Below, piece by piece: positions 11,383 through 19,746 of a stretch of DNA of 48,157 bases. Each line of letters opens with the position of its first letter. Positions within the stretch are counted from its first letter, which is position 1. The stretch is from Fomitopsis serialis. Taxonomy: Eukaryota > Basidiomycota > Agaricomycetes > Polyporales > Fomitopsidaceae. Where the stretch lies: the NCBI RefSeq assembly GCF_022376445.1, contig NW_025955263.1, positions 1 to 48,157 of the forward strand, read 5' to 3'. The notes beneath the pieces are model-generated. The model was given only the letters and a program-made list of their open reading frames with translations. It searched no databases and was not told where the DNA came from. A program made the position numbers and the translations under genes.

Positions 11383-12660
11383 TCACTCAACGACTTCGAT
11401 CATGCGGGCGCGCTCCCTGATCATGTCGAGGATACCCTCCTCCTCTTCGCGCACCGGATACACGCTCTCCTTGACGCCGCCGCCGCTGAGAGCAGGGGCG
11501 GGGAGGGGCACGTCCAGGGGCGTGCGCAAGCCATCGGATGACGCACTCGACGCGAGGGTGCTGTTCCGCGTCATGGTGCTCCTCGGGGTATCCAGCGCCG
11601 TCGGCGAATCAACCGTAGTCTTGTTGGCACGTTCGTCGGCCAACGGCTCTCCGCCGACGTCGCCTGTCTCGACGACCACGGAGGGCCTGCGCGCCTCCGC
11701 GTCCGGCGTGGCGATCGTAAGTGCAGGGATGAGCGCGGCGACGGCGCCGTCGATCGTCTTGGACCGCGTGCGCCCGGCCTTGCGCTGCTCGGTGTGGAGC
11801 GCGCGCATGGAGCGGCGGAGGCGCGTCGCCATGCGGATCGTGTGGAGGAGGCCGACGCGGTGGTACGGCGTCCAGCCGTCGGGAAGGCGCTCCTCGTGCA
11901 TCCAGACGCGCAGCATGTGGTTCGGCACGCCGGGGAGTGGGGCGGGTGGCGGCGGGGCGGGCGGCTGGGGAGCGAAGACGCGGCGGATGCGCGTGAGGAG
12001 CGGGGCGCGCGGCGCGGGCGGGGAGAGGTTGTCGGGGTTGTTGAAGAGCTGGAGGACGATGGCCATCTCGCCGCGGGCGATCTCCGCGTGGACCTTGTCC
12101 ATGGGGACGGCGTACGCGGCCTCGCGGACGACGCGGACGCGGGCGACGTCGTCGGGCGTCATGAGCGCGCCGTCGGTGGAGTAGCGGAGGAGGTCCTCGA
12201 GCATGTGGAGGTGGACGTCGACGGGGGCGTACTCGTCGCGGTAGGCGACGTCGGGGTGGACGAGGGACGCGTTGTGCTCGATGCAGTTGTGGCGGCTGAG
12301 GTCGCGGAGGCAGATGCGCTTGCGGCGCTGGCCGAGCAGGTAGAAGCCGCCGTGGGTGAGGAACCAGGCGAGGGGCAGGGAGAGGTGGTAGCCCGCGCGG
12401 AGGGCGTGGACGAGGACGGCGGGGGTGATGCACTTGCCGTCGCGCGGGAGGTAGCCGTGGTTGGCGAGCGTGTTGAGGGCGGGGCAGGGCGAGCGGGAGT
12501 CGTCGGCCTGGGGCGGGCAGTAGTCGTGCGACTCGGCGCCGGTGACGGGGCAGCGGCCGTGTGCGTGGGCGTGCGGTGGGACAGGCCCTCTGGACGCGGC
12601 CCAGGACGACTCGGACGCGGTGCGGGTAGGAGCGGGCGTGGTCTGGGGGGAGGAAGCCAT
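11383..12660 (-). CDS. Heme-thiolate peroxidase (chloroperoxidase/UPO superfamily), intronless
   Basis: 425 aa in one exon. The proximal heme-thiolate motif is SPCPALNTLANHGYLPRDGK (about residues 56-76), in which the Cys of PCP is the axial ligand. A distal block, IEHNASLVHPD, fits the family's E-H-[ND]-A-S-L region. Further family-like segments are VLVHALRAGYHLSLPLAWFL, EIARGEMAIVLQLFNNP and RLPDGWTPYHRVGLLHTI. No signal peptide is visible, unlike secreted unspecific peroxygenases. The last 100 residues are Ser/Thr/Pro-rich and look disordered. Members use H2O2 to oxygenate or halogenate organic substrates; the substrate here is unknown. Lack of introns stands out against neighbours with 4-13 exons, though intronless members occur in this expanded family. 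The ATG at 12660 is the first of the frame. Confidence 0.9.
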   Translation of the reverse strand: MASSPQTTPAPTRTASESSWAASRGPVPPHAHAHGRCPVTGAESHDYCPPQADDSRSPCPALNTLANHGYLPRDGKCITPAVLVHALRAGYHLSLPLAWFLTHGGFYLLGQRRKRICLRDLSRHNCIEHNASLVHPDVAYRDEYAPVDVHLHMLEDLLRYSTDGALMTPDDVARVRVVREAAYAVPMDKVHAEIARGEMAIVLQLFNNPDNLSPPAPRAPLLTRIRRVFAPQPPAPPPPAPLPGVPNHMLRVWMHEERLPDGWTPYHRVGLLHTIRMATRLRRSMRALHTEQRKAGRTRSKTIDGAVAALIPALTIATPDAEARRPSVVVETGDVGGEPLADERANKTTVDSPTALDTPRSTMTRNSTLASSASSDGLRTPLDVPLPAPALSGGGVKESVYPVREEEEGILDMIRERARMIEVVE

Positions 12661-13597
12661 GGTGGGGAGGGGACACAGGGCGGGCGAGCCGTCTTATGTG
12701 TGTGGTCGCGCCGGCTTCCCAGAGCACTCCGATGGGCGCGCAGAGCCAGAAGGGCTGGGAAGGCGGGTCCGCTGGCAGGCGATCCAATTCGCAGTCAGTG
12801 GTGAATGCACGGAGATGTTTCAGAGCACACGTGCACCTTGGAAATAAGTATGAGTGCTCTCGGAGGCGGCTGGCAGTAGTAGTGGGTGGCGCGGCCACTG
12901 ACAGACAGGGCAACGTACCGCCGCGCGCACACGGGCGCACAGCCAGCAGACACTCTGGGCAGCCCGTCCGTGGAGGAGAGGCTCGAGTGGGCAGTCGTCC
13001 GTCTGAGCAGGCAGGGAAGCGACGTCAGCGGACAGCCTCCTCACCACATCAGCGACTATCCGTTCCTTCCGGGCGAGCGCGACAGAGCATCTTCACACAC
13101 ACCAGCATGTCTTCCAAAATCCGCCAAGGGGTCTGCGAGTCTGCGAGGCGTAAGGTGTACGAACAGCGACGTCCGACTGCGACAAGCTCAGCCTGAGGGA
13201 GCGCGAACTACCGTGACAACACAGCAGTGCGCGGTCCCGATCCGATCTGTACGCCGCGGCCAGCTCCGAGTCGATCGCACTCGACGCCGATCACATCTCA
13301 CTGGCAATCCCCGCCCACGCACATTAGCCTGAGCATCCTCGGTACTTAGCCCAGATGCTCTCGTGCACAGCATTCACACGACGACCGCCCTTCGAGAGAG
13401 CAGAGTCTTGTATGCATGTCGGATCCGCCGTAGAGCCCTAAGGAAAAGTTCGGACAATTCTGAATCATGCAACTCTTCGGACAGGCCAAATGTTTTCCGG
13501 ACATTTTGGGCACATATTTATTCACTATTTTTGTCCGAATGCTGGAAGCCGACTCCATTCAGGGGTTCCACTCGAAGTCGACCGGCATACATCCTTC
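12661..13597. other. Intergenic, divergent promoter of the peroxidase and the 13598 gene
   Basis: About 940 bp with no recognised gene. Both flanking genes read outward from it, so it holds two promoters. The last 150 bp before 13598 is AT-richer. No clear TATA box or repeat was found. Confidence 0.4.
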
Positions 13598-14434
13598 ATG
13601 GCGAACCTCATCCGCTCCCCAAAGGCCGGCAGTGACTGGACTGGCAACGACCTGGCAGCCTACAATATTCAAATGCGACTGGAATCCGCGGCGAGCTTCT
13701 TCGGAGACCACACGATGCCCCCGCCCAACGTCGACCAGGAGATCTTGACTACCCAGAACGCACAAGACATGTACTTCGACCGCAACGCCGAGCTCATCAA
13801 TCTGCTCGATCTGGCCATGAGCTCTATGTCAGCCGAGGACTCCGCCGTCGACGACTTTGCCGTCGAGCTGCTCAAGCACCTTGGCTACGTTAAACGCCAC
13901 AGAATCGCGCGCACTCGGAAGGACATCCCGTTCTATGTCTGTGGCGAATGGACGCACGCAGAGACGGACGTTTGTCTCCTCGATCGTCAACAAAACGATA
14001 TCTTGCTCCTCGTCCAGGAAGACGAGCGCTCTCAGCCGGAGCACCCGCGCGATCCTGGTCCTCAGCTGGTTGCGAAAGCGATCGCCGCGTTTGACTACAA
14101 CAATTCTCTGCGGCAAGCAACAGGACAGGCGACCGTCGATTCAAAGGTATGCCCATGATCATTTGATCCACTTCATTACTCACTCGCCAAGTAGGTCATG
14201 GCGGGCATCGCCCTACTCGGTACGATGCCTACGTTCTACAAGATCCCGGTCACCGCGGGTCTTGTGCGCGACGTGCATTACGGCGCGTACCCGTCGAAAC
14301 CCACCACAGTTTCGGTGCATGTCCCAGAGCTCCCTAGTCCCGCCGGACGTTACAGTGAAGGCATGAAGCCCCTGGACAACAGGCAGGCAGTTCTGCGTTG
14401 TTACGAGGCATTCAAAGGCAGTGTGGGCATATAG
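13598..14434 (+). CDS. Uncharacterised basidiomycete protein, possible PD-(D/E)XK-like fold
   Basis: Two exons, 13598-14146 and 14195-14434 (48-nt intron, phase 0), 262 aa. The start is ATG 13598 (MANLIRSPKAG), since the upstream part of the frame is not protein-like. The sequence resembles a lineage-expanded Agaricomycete family of unknown function, with a hydrophobic core ILLLVQEDE, then QLVAKAIAAFDYNN, MAGIALLGTMPTFYKIPVT and EGMKPLDNRQAVLRCYEAFK. An acidic residue in HAETDVCLLD followed some 15 residues later by QED looks like the strand pair of a PD-(D/E)XK nuclease; the usual lysine position here is Glu-Arg (QEDER), so activity may be lost. That fold assignment is my inference. No transmembrane or signal segment. 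Confidence 0.8.
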
Positions 14435-14693
14435 GACTATGCGCCCACATCGTGTAGAGTTCCTGAACGGACAGATTCGGTTGCATGTTGGCTCGACACG
14501 AGCTTGATGATACATACTAGTACTGTATACGTAGGGTTGGTATGAGGAGATATCAGAAGTGTTCATTTGGTATGCGGCTCTGTTCAGTCGGTCGCCCACG
14601 CCACATCGATTGCTCTGAGTGCGAGTACATACTCGTCCCTGCTCAGCCCATCCTCAATACTTCTCTTCTCCCCAACATCTCCCCAAACACTCC

Positions 14694-15938
14694 ATGGCTT
14701 CCGCACTCGGCGACATCGCGGCCCTCCGGCTGTTCGCGTTCGACCGCGTTCTTAGCCATGGTCCGTCGCTGTCGACATCGACCGCAAAACCCGTAGTACT
14801 GACTCTCTTCCGCAGATGCTGCAACCCAGACGATTGCCCTCCTCGGCTCGTTTCCAGCGGCGGGTGCTCGCAACACCGCCATCGTCCGCATCGAGCGCGC
14901 GGCTCTCCCCATCGACGAGCCAACGACGCTCCTCGAGAGCGCCGTCGCCGACGTCCGCCTGATCGAGCGCAACGACATAGTGCGTCTGCTCGACACTCAC
15001 GACCTGCATCGCGCGCTCATCCTTCGCGCAGTATACCTGGCTGCTTGGCTGGCTCGCGCCCTCCGCTGCCCGCCCGGACGTCAAGATCAACATCATCTGT
15101 CCCGCGACCGACGTCCACATCCGCAAGGTCCGTGTCCTTGCCTGTGCCCTGCTACGCTGACCGACACACTGCGCGTAGTACACTGCCCAGAAGTACCTCA
15201 TCGTCCACGAGACGCCCGCCCTCTACGAGCGCATCGTCAAGCCGTACATCGACGCCTTCCCCGCGTCCCGCACCAAATGGCGCGTCCTCCCTTCTATCCC
15301 TCACGTACACACTGACCTCCACCCAGGGTCCAGGACATCCTCGACGGCCGTTCCGAGGCCGACAAGGTCCTCCACCGCGACGCCGCGTACGTCCTCCTCC
15401 CCGACATGAAGTGGGACCTCGCCACGCTCGGCGCGCTCTACCTCGTCGCCATCGCCGCGTCGCCCGCGCTCCGCAGCCTGCGCGACCTCGCCCGCGCGCA
15501 CCTCCCCATGCTCCGCAGCATCCGCCGCGAGGCGCGCAGGGTCGTCGCCGAGCGGTGGGCCCTCGAGCGCGGCGCCCTCCGGATGTTCGTGCACTACCAG
15601 CCGAGCTACTGTGCGTGCCCCGCCCTGCCCGTCGTGCCCCGCTGACGCCGCGCCGCAGATCAGTTCCACGTGCACATCGTGCACGTCGAGTACCAGGGCC
15701 TGCTCGGGATGACCGTCGGCCAGGCGCACCTCCTCGACGACGTCATCTCCCTGGTACGCTGCCCCGTCCTCTCCTGAATCTCAGCTCACTCAGATCCCCG
15801 CAGCTCGAGCTCAGCCCCGAGGACGTGCCCTCCGTCTTCGCGCGCATGACGCTCACGTACGGCCTCGGCGACCAGCACGCGCTCTACACGCCGCTGCGCG
15901 CGGCCCAGCCCGAGGTCGACGGGCCCGCGGACGACTGA
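14694..15938 (+). CDS. DCS1: Scavenger mRNA-decapping enzyme (DcpS/Dcs1)
   Basis: HIT-family pyrophosphatase that hydrolyses the cap left after 3'-5' mRNA decay. Exons 14694-14760, 14816-14979, 15032-15127, 15179-15279, 15327-15610, 15659-15753 and 15804-15938 give 313 aa. Blocks: YTWLLGWLAPSAARPDVKIN, ICPATDVHIRKYTAQKYLIV, VHETPALYERIVKPYI, KW|VQDILDGRSEADKVL, LPDMKWDLATLGALYLVAIA, SLRDLARAHLPMLRSI, and the HIT motif SYYQFHVHIVHVEYQG. In the human enzyme the motif reads HxHxH; here the first position is Gln, while the central nucleophilic His and the third His are kept. The intron 15280-15326 has a GC donor (TG|GCGCGT...CCCAG); no GT alternative keeps the phase. A chain of hairpins begins 28 nt after the stop codon, within the likely 3' UTR. 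Confidence 0.95.
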   Translation: MASALGDIAALRLFAFDRVLSHGPSLSTSTAKPVVLTLFRRCCNPDDCPPRLVSSGGCSQHRHRPHRARGSPHRRANDAPRERRRRRPPDRAQRHSASARHSRPASRAHPSRSIPGCLAGSRPPLPARTSRSTSSVPRPTSTSARSVSLPVPCYADRHTARSTLPRSTSSSTRRPPSTSASSSRTSTPSPRPAPNGASSLLSLTYTLTSTQGPGHPRRPFRGRQGPPPRRRVRPPPRHEVGPRHARRALPRRHRRVARAPQPARPRPRAPPHAPQHPPRGAQGRRRAVGPRARRPPDVRALPAELLCVPRPARRAPLTPRRRSVPRAHRARRVPGPARDDRRPGAPPRRRHLPGTLPRPLLNLSSLRSPQLELSPEDVPSVFARMTLTYGLGDQHALYTPLRAAQPEVDGPADD

Positions 15939-15965
15939 CGCAGCGATGAGGTGAACCATGATTCG

Positions 15966-16174
15966 CGTTCGGAACGAACCTGAAGCTATCGCTTCGCGCG
16001 GGACCGTCGTCCCGCGCCGCTCCCGCTGCGGGAGCCCAGCCCGATTTGGGCTCGGTGAGCGAGTCGAAACGACTCGCAGGTGCGTAATACACCTGGGGCG
16101 AAGTGTGTACGGCCCCTTCGGAAGTGATTCCGGATCAGCAGGGACACATCCTGCTACACTCTCAATGCGAGAGT
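15966..16174. repeat. Array of eleven adjacent non-homologous hairpins
   Basis: Consecutive perfect inverted repeats tile about 209 bp with gaps of 0-6 nt. They are: 15966-15976 (CGTTC/GAACG), 15982-15995 (GAAGC/GCTTC), 15996-16017 (GCGCGGGAC/GTCCCGCGC, 9-bp stem), 16019-16035 (GCTCCCG/CGGGAGC), 16038-16052 (AGCCC/GGGCT), 16059-16077 (GCGAGTCG/CGACTCGC), 16078-16094 (AGGTG/CACCT), 16095-16116 (GGGGC/GCCCC), 16119-16132 (CGGAA/TTCCG with a GTGA loop), 16137-16155 (AGCAGG/CCTGCT) and 16158-16174 (ACTCTC/GAGAGT). The stems differ in sequence, so it is the fold that repeats, not a sequence unit. It starts 28 nt after the DCS1 stop and would be a multi-stem 3' UTR in a DCS1 transcript, or a separate RNA or DNA element. 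Confidence 0.85.
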
Positions 16175-16702
16175 CGAGTCAGCTAGGCTTGATATGCAGA
16201 CGCGAGTCCAGCTCGTGGCCTGTATGCGGTGTGTTGATGGTGTGGCCCAGTTTATGAGTCTGTTATGCTGTAATCGTATGATATGGTGTGGTATCAGAAC
16301 ATGTGTTGACGAACTCTGTGGCTTCCTGACTATGTGCACCTTGTGTCTGCGCGTCCGGGTTGCCGACTCGGACGATCTGCAAGTTTCACCGCGCCCGCCC
16401 CTCACCCGCGACGTGTCCTGCCCACAATGATGCTTGCTATGCTGCTCACGCTCATGCGCGATCATTGTGAAGCTGACCCAAGCACCTCTATGACTCGTCG
16501 ACGATCCTCACGCTGGAGCACAGTACTTCAGAGGTGAGTGTCATTCTGTCGTGTCATCGGGCTTTGTGCCATGATCGGATTGCGAGTGGATGCGCTTGCC
16601 TTCGTTGACCACCAATTTGAAGCCAGCCACGCACATCATTCGAATGAACCTTTGAGAGCACGAAGAGAGCAAACCCCACAACAACTTCAACACAACACAA
16701 GA
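16175..16702. other. Intergenic, convergent 3' flanks of DCS1 and the P450
   Basis: About 530 bp without a recognised gene between the hairpin array and the P450 stop. One more weak stem (CGAG/CTCG, 16203-16215) follows the array, after which no regular structure is seen. A GT-donor-like site at about 16533 follows open sequence, but no exon homology supports it. Confidence 0.4.
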
Positions 16703-19007
16703 TCAAGCGGTAGCTTCAAGCTGCTCAACCATCCTCGCCGCCTTCCGGGAGCGCGGCCGGATATCACACACGAATGGGCGAACATGGCTGCAAGACACAC
16801 ATCAGCGCCGTCCTGCTACCAGAGCGTGCCGCCGCACCCGCCAAACGCACCTGATCATTCCTGAAGCGAACGCCGGCACGGGCGTGACCTCCCTCCCCGC
16901 CTCATCGCGCGCCTTGCGGATGTCGAACGCGGCGAGGATGTTAGCAGCCGCGAGCCATACGCTGCTGTCGGCGAAATCCTTGCCCGGGCAGATCCTGTCC
17001 GGGGCGCCGAAGGCACGGTGAGCCTCTGAGGATGGTACCCACAAGAAAATGCGGGCTTACCGGCGGCCGAAGCCAAAGGCCATGTTCCGCGGGTCGGCGG
17101 CGGTCGCGGCGTCCATCTCGAGGAAGCGTTCTGGCCGGAAGCTCTCCGGGTCGGGGTACATGTCGGCGTTGCGCGTCATGCCCCTGCCGGTAGCGACGCG
17201 ACACAGTGCGCCACGGTCAGAACTAGTGGACGGGGAAGTGAGAAGACGGAAGGACGTACCAGACGTTTGGGATCATCATCGATCCTTTGGGGATCGTGTA
17301 GGAGCCATAGTTGTCGTCCTCCGTGAGGCGGTGAGGAAGTCCTGTGGAAATCTACCTTGAGTATGCTAAAGATGCTAAGAATATGTACCACGTACCGAGA
17401 GGCACAGGTGGGATCCACCTGCCAGTGCCATGACAAAATGAACGCAGCCGATCAGAAGATTCGGCGGCATTTCCGACATCCCAGCTAGCACCACGCACCG
17501 GTACACCTCCTTGAATTCGAGGGCCTCGACGTATGGCAGAGAAGCACGATCTCCAAAGTCGGGCAACCGCGCGTCACCGACGACGCGGTCGATCTCTTCC
17601 TGGGCCTTCTTGCACGCGTCGGGGTGGAGGACCATCGCGAGCACGAACGCGTTGAGCGCGGTGATTGTCTACGAGAGATCCGCTTGGACATAAGTTATAG
17701 ATACTATGGACACGCGTCACGTCAACTCGGAGCGCATACCGTATCCGTTCCCGCTGCGCACGAGCATTAAAATCAACAGCACTCGCAGTACCTACACTCG
17801 GGCACTCACCGCCGTAGACGAGGTTAGCGGCGGCCTTAATCTCCTCAAGCCCTTCCCCCGATGTCTCGCCCTCCTCTTCCAGCAGCGACCGCAAGAAGCA
17901 TGGCCGTGCCGTGCCTGCGGCCTTGAGACAACGCATGTGAGGGGACGGCTAGCGTATTAGAGACAGGCAAATCGCTCACGATGGCAGCTTGCACACGCGA
18001 AAAGGGGACGTCGCTCGTCCTCCGCACCATCCGGCGCACCTCCGCCGCGCGTGTCTTCCAGCGTCCTCCGGGCAGCCACGCGGGAATCCATTGCACTGCG
18101 TGCCCAACGCCAGTGAGCCGTGATCATCAGCGAAAGGCAGTTGGAACACGTACGGATCGGCACGAAGTCGATGAGCGTGGCGGCCGGACTCCCGGACTCT
18201 GTCGTAGCGCCTACAGCTTCGTCGGCCAGCACGACGATCTCGTCGTCGAGCGACGTGACTTCGTGGCCGTACGCAACCTCCATCATCAGCGCGCCGACGT
18301 ACCTGTGCGACAGCATTCCATCAGCGCTCACGTTGAGCACGGCGTGGTAGATGCGGATACGGTCAATAGTAAGTTCTACTCACCGCTTGATGAGCGCGAG
18401 GAACGCATCCGGCGACTCCAGCAGGCCGACGAGGAGCTTGTGCGTCTCGCGTCGTTGGATGGGGACGTAGCTTTCCAGCTTCTTGTCGACGAATGCGGCG
18501 GCGAACCACCTGCGATGGCGCCGCCACTGTTCGCCGTAGGGCATGATGCTCATAGCTAGGTCAAAGCCCATCCTACGCACGTGTCCAGAGTTAGTTCGAT
18601 AGCGACACAGTATGATGCGGACGATATGTAGACGCACATTGCGGTCAGAGTGAAGCGAGGGCGGTCGGAATACTTGCTGCTCCTCTTCTCGAGCAGGTCT
18701 TGGGCGGCGTCCAAAGAGTTGAGAACCACGGTCGGGCGGTTGAATAACTGAAGGAATATGACATCGCCTGGAGAGGTGGTTCAGTGGATACCGCACCGAT
18801 GATAGTATTCAGTAGTGACGTACCATACGTCCTAGCGAGTTCGATAAACTTCTTGTGTTGGTACTCCAAGGGAAGGTGGTGAACACTACCCACAAAAGGT
18901 AGACGCGAAGGCCCCGGTGGAAGTCGTACACGATGTCGACTCAGGCGAGCCCATGCGATGTAGGTGATCACGGAAACTGTTAAAGCGAGGAGTAGAACAG
19001 TAGACAT
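16703..19007 (-). CDS. Cytochrome P450 monooxygenase, 13 exons
   Basis: Membrane-anchored heme monooxygenase. Exons: 19007-18824, 18767-18638, 18572-18384, 18302-18154, 18095-17980, 17921-17810, 17753-17740, 17668-17499, 17418-17396, 17341-17260, 17183-17061, 16994-16851 and 16787-16703, 506 aa. The N-terminal membrane helix ([18 protein letters not shown]) is followed by the [18 protein letters not shown] hinge. Helix C has [12 protein letters not shown]. The I-helix motif AGTDTT is assembled only through the 14-nt exon 17753-17740. ExxR is EVYR, the PERF motif is FRPERF, and the heme loop is FGFGRRICPG with the Cys ligand. The C-terminus ends [15 protein letters not shown]. It looks like the CYP families related to O-methylsterigmatocystin oxidoreductase that are expanded in Agaricomycetes; the substrate is unknown. 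TATAAG lies about 50 bp upstream of the ATG. Confidence 0.94.
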
Positions 19008-19746
19008 TGTGCACTGACACCGTGACGATGCTCGTGGTCAAGTGTGAAAGGACCACTTATAAGTAACTGGACCCGCAGGCCGCTAATTGTGCAACGGCGA
19101 TTATGTACGTAGTCTCCATCACAAATGTCAAAATAGTGTTAGCATCCGCTGTTTCATAATGGCTTCTGAGCGCCGGACTGACAGAAGAAGTAGCGGTGAG
19201 AAGGAGCTACTCATGTAGCAAGCATGTACATACGTCGGCCAACCACAGCTAATCCGACAGAGATTACACATCGGAGGAGGACCTGCGATTCGATGGGGCC
19301 GATTTGAACATCGCGTGGACCACACACGCACGCGTACAAGTCCCAAGCCCGCGCTCAGGAAGTGGGTGAGCCGACGCCTTGAGCAGCGCCGGGGTGTAGT
19401 ATACACCGAACTTGCACCGAATGCCCAGCAACACACGCGTATTCTGCGGGTGTTGGGTTCCTGTCTGGGTAAGTACAACCTGGACCGGCTAGCACAACTC
19501 CGACTTTAGGCGTCGTCGATTCGTGTTGTGTTCACTGTTCTATGTCAGTGATTGTATAGCTCTCGAGGAATTCGGAATCAAGACTACCCAGAAGCGACCA
19601 CCTTGGTGTTTGTGGGTTCCGGCCGTAGCGAACAAGCAGCACGCACGGTCTATTAGGATTAGCCCGCCTTGTATGTGTACAACTTTTAGTGATAATGCCG
19701 TCAATTGCAAAGGGCAGCAACACGCCCCACCGTCCTCTTTTCATGC
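19008..19746. other. Intergenic, P450 promoter and CCT2 3' flank
   Basis: About 740 bp with no gene recognised. It contains the P450 promoter (TATA-like at 19056-19061) and, at the far end, the CCT2 3' UTR. Confidence 0.45.
19056..19061 (-). promoter_or_regulatory. TATA-like element of the 13-exon P450
   Basis: TATAAG on the minus strand, 49 bp before the ATG at 19007, in a short AT-rich stretch of an otherwise balanced region. This is a plausible core promoter; the transcription start is not known. Confidence 0.5.

Noticed and set aside
11609..12940. Very long open frames on both strands over the peroxidase gene (443 and 336 codons)
   Set aside because: They are Arg/Pro- or Gly/Val-rich shadows of a GC-rich coding frame. 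Only the 425-codon frame has the PCP heme motif and family blocks.
14458..14503. Two small hairpins (GTTC/GAAC and GCTCG/CGAGC) after the 13598 gene
   Set aside because: Isolated 4-5 bp stems with unrelated sequence between them. They could be part of a 3' UTR but do not form an array.
16400..16540. Possible exon ending at a GTGAGT near 16533
   Set aside because: No protein similarity and no matching acceptor with a coding continuation.
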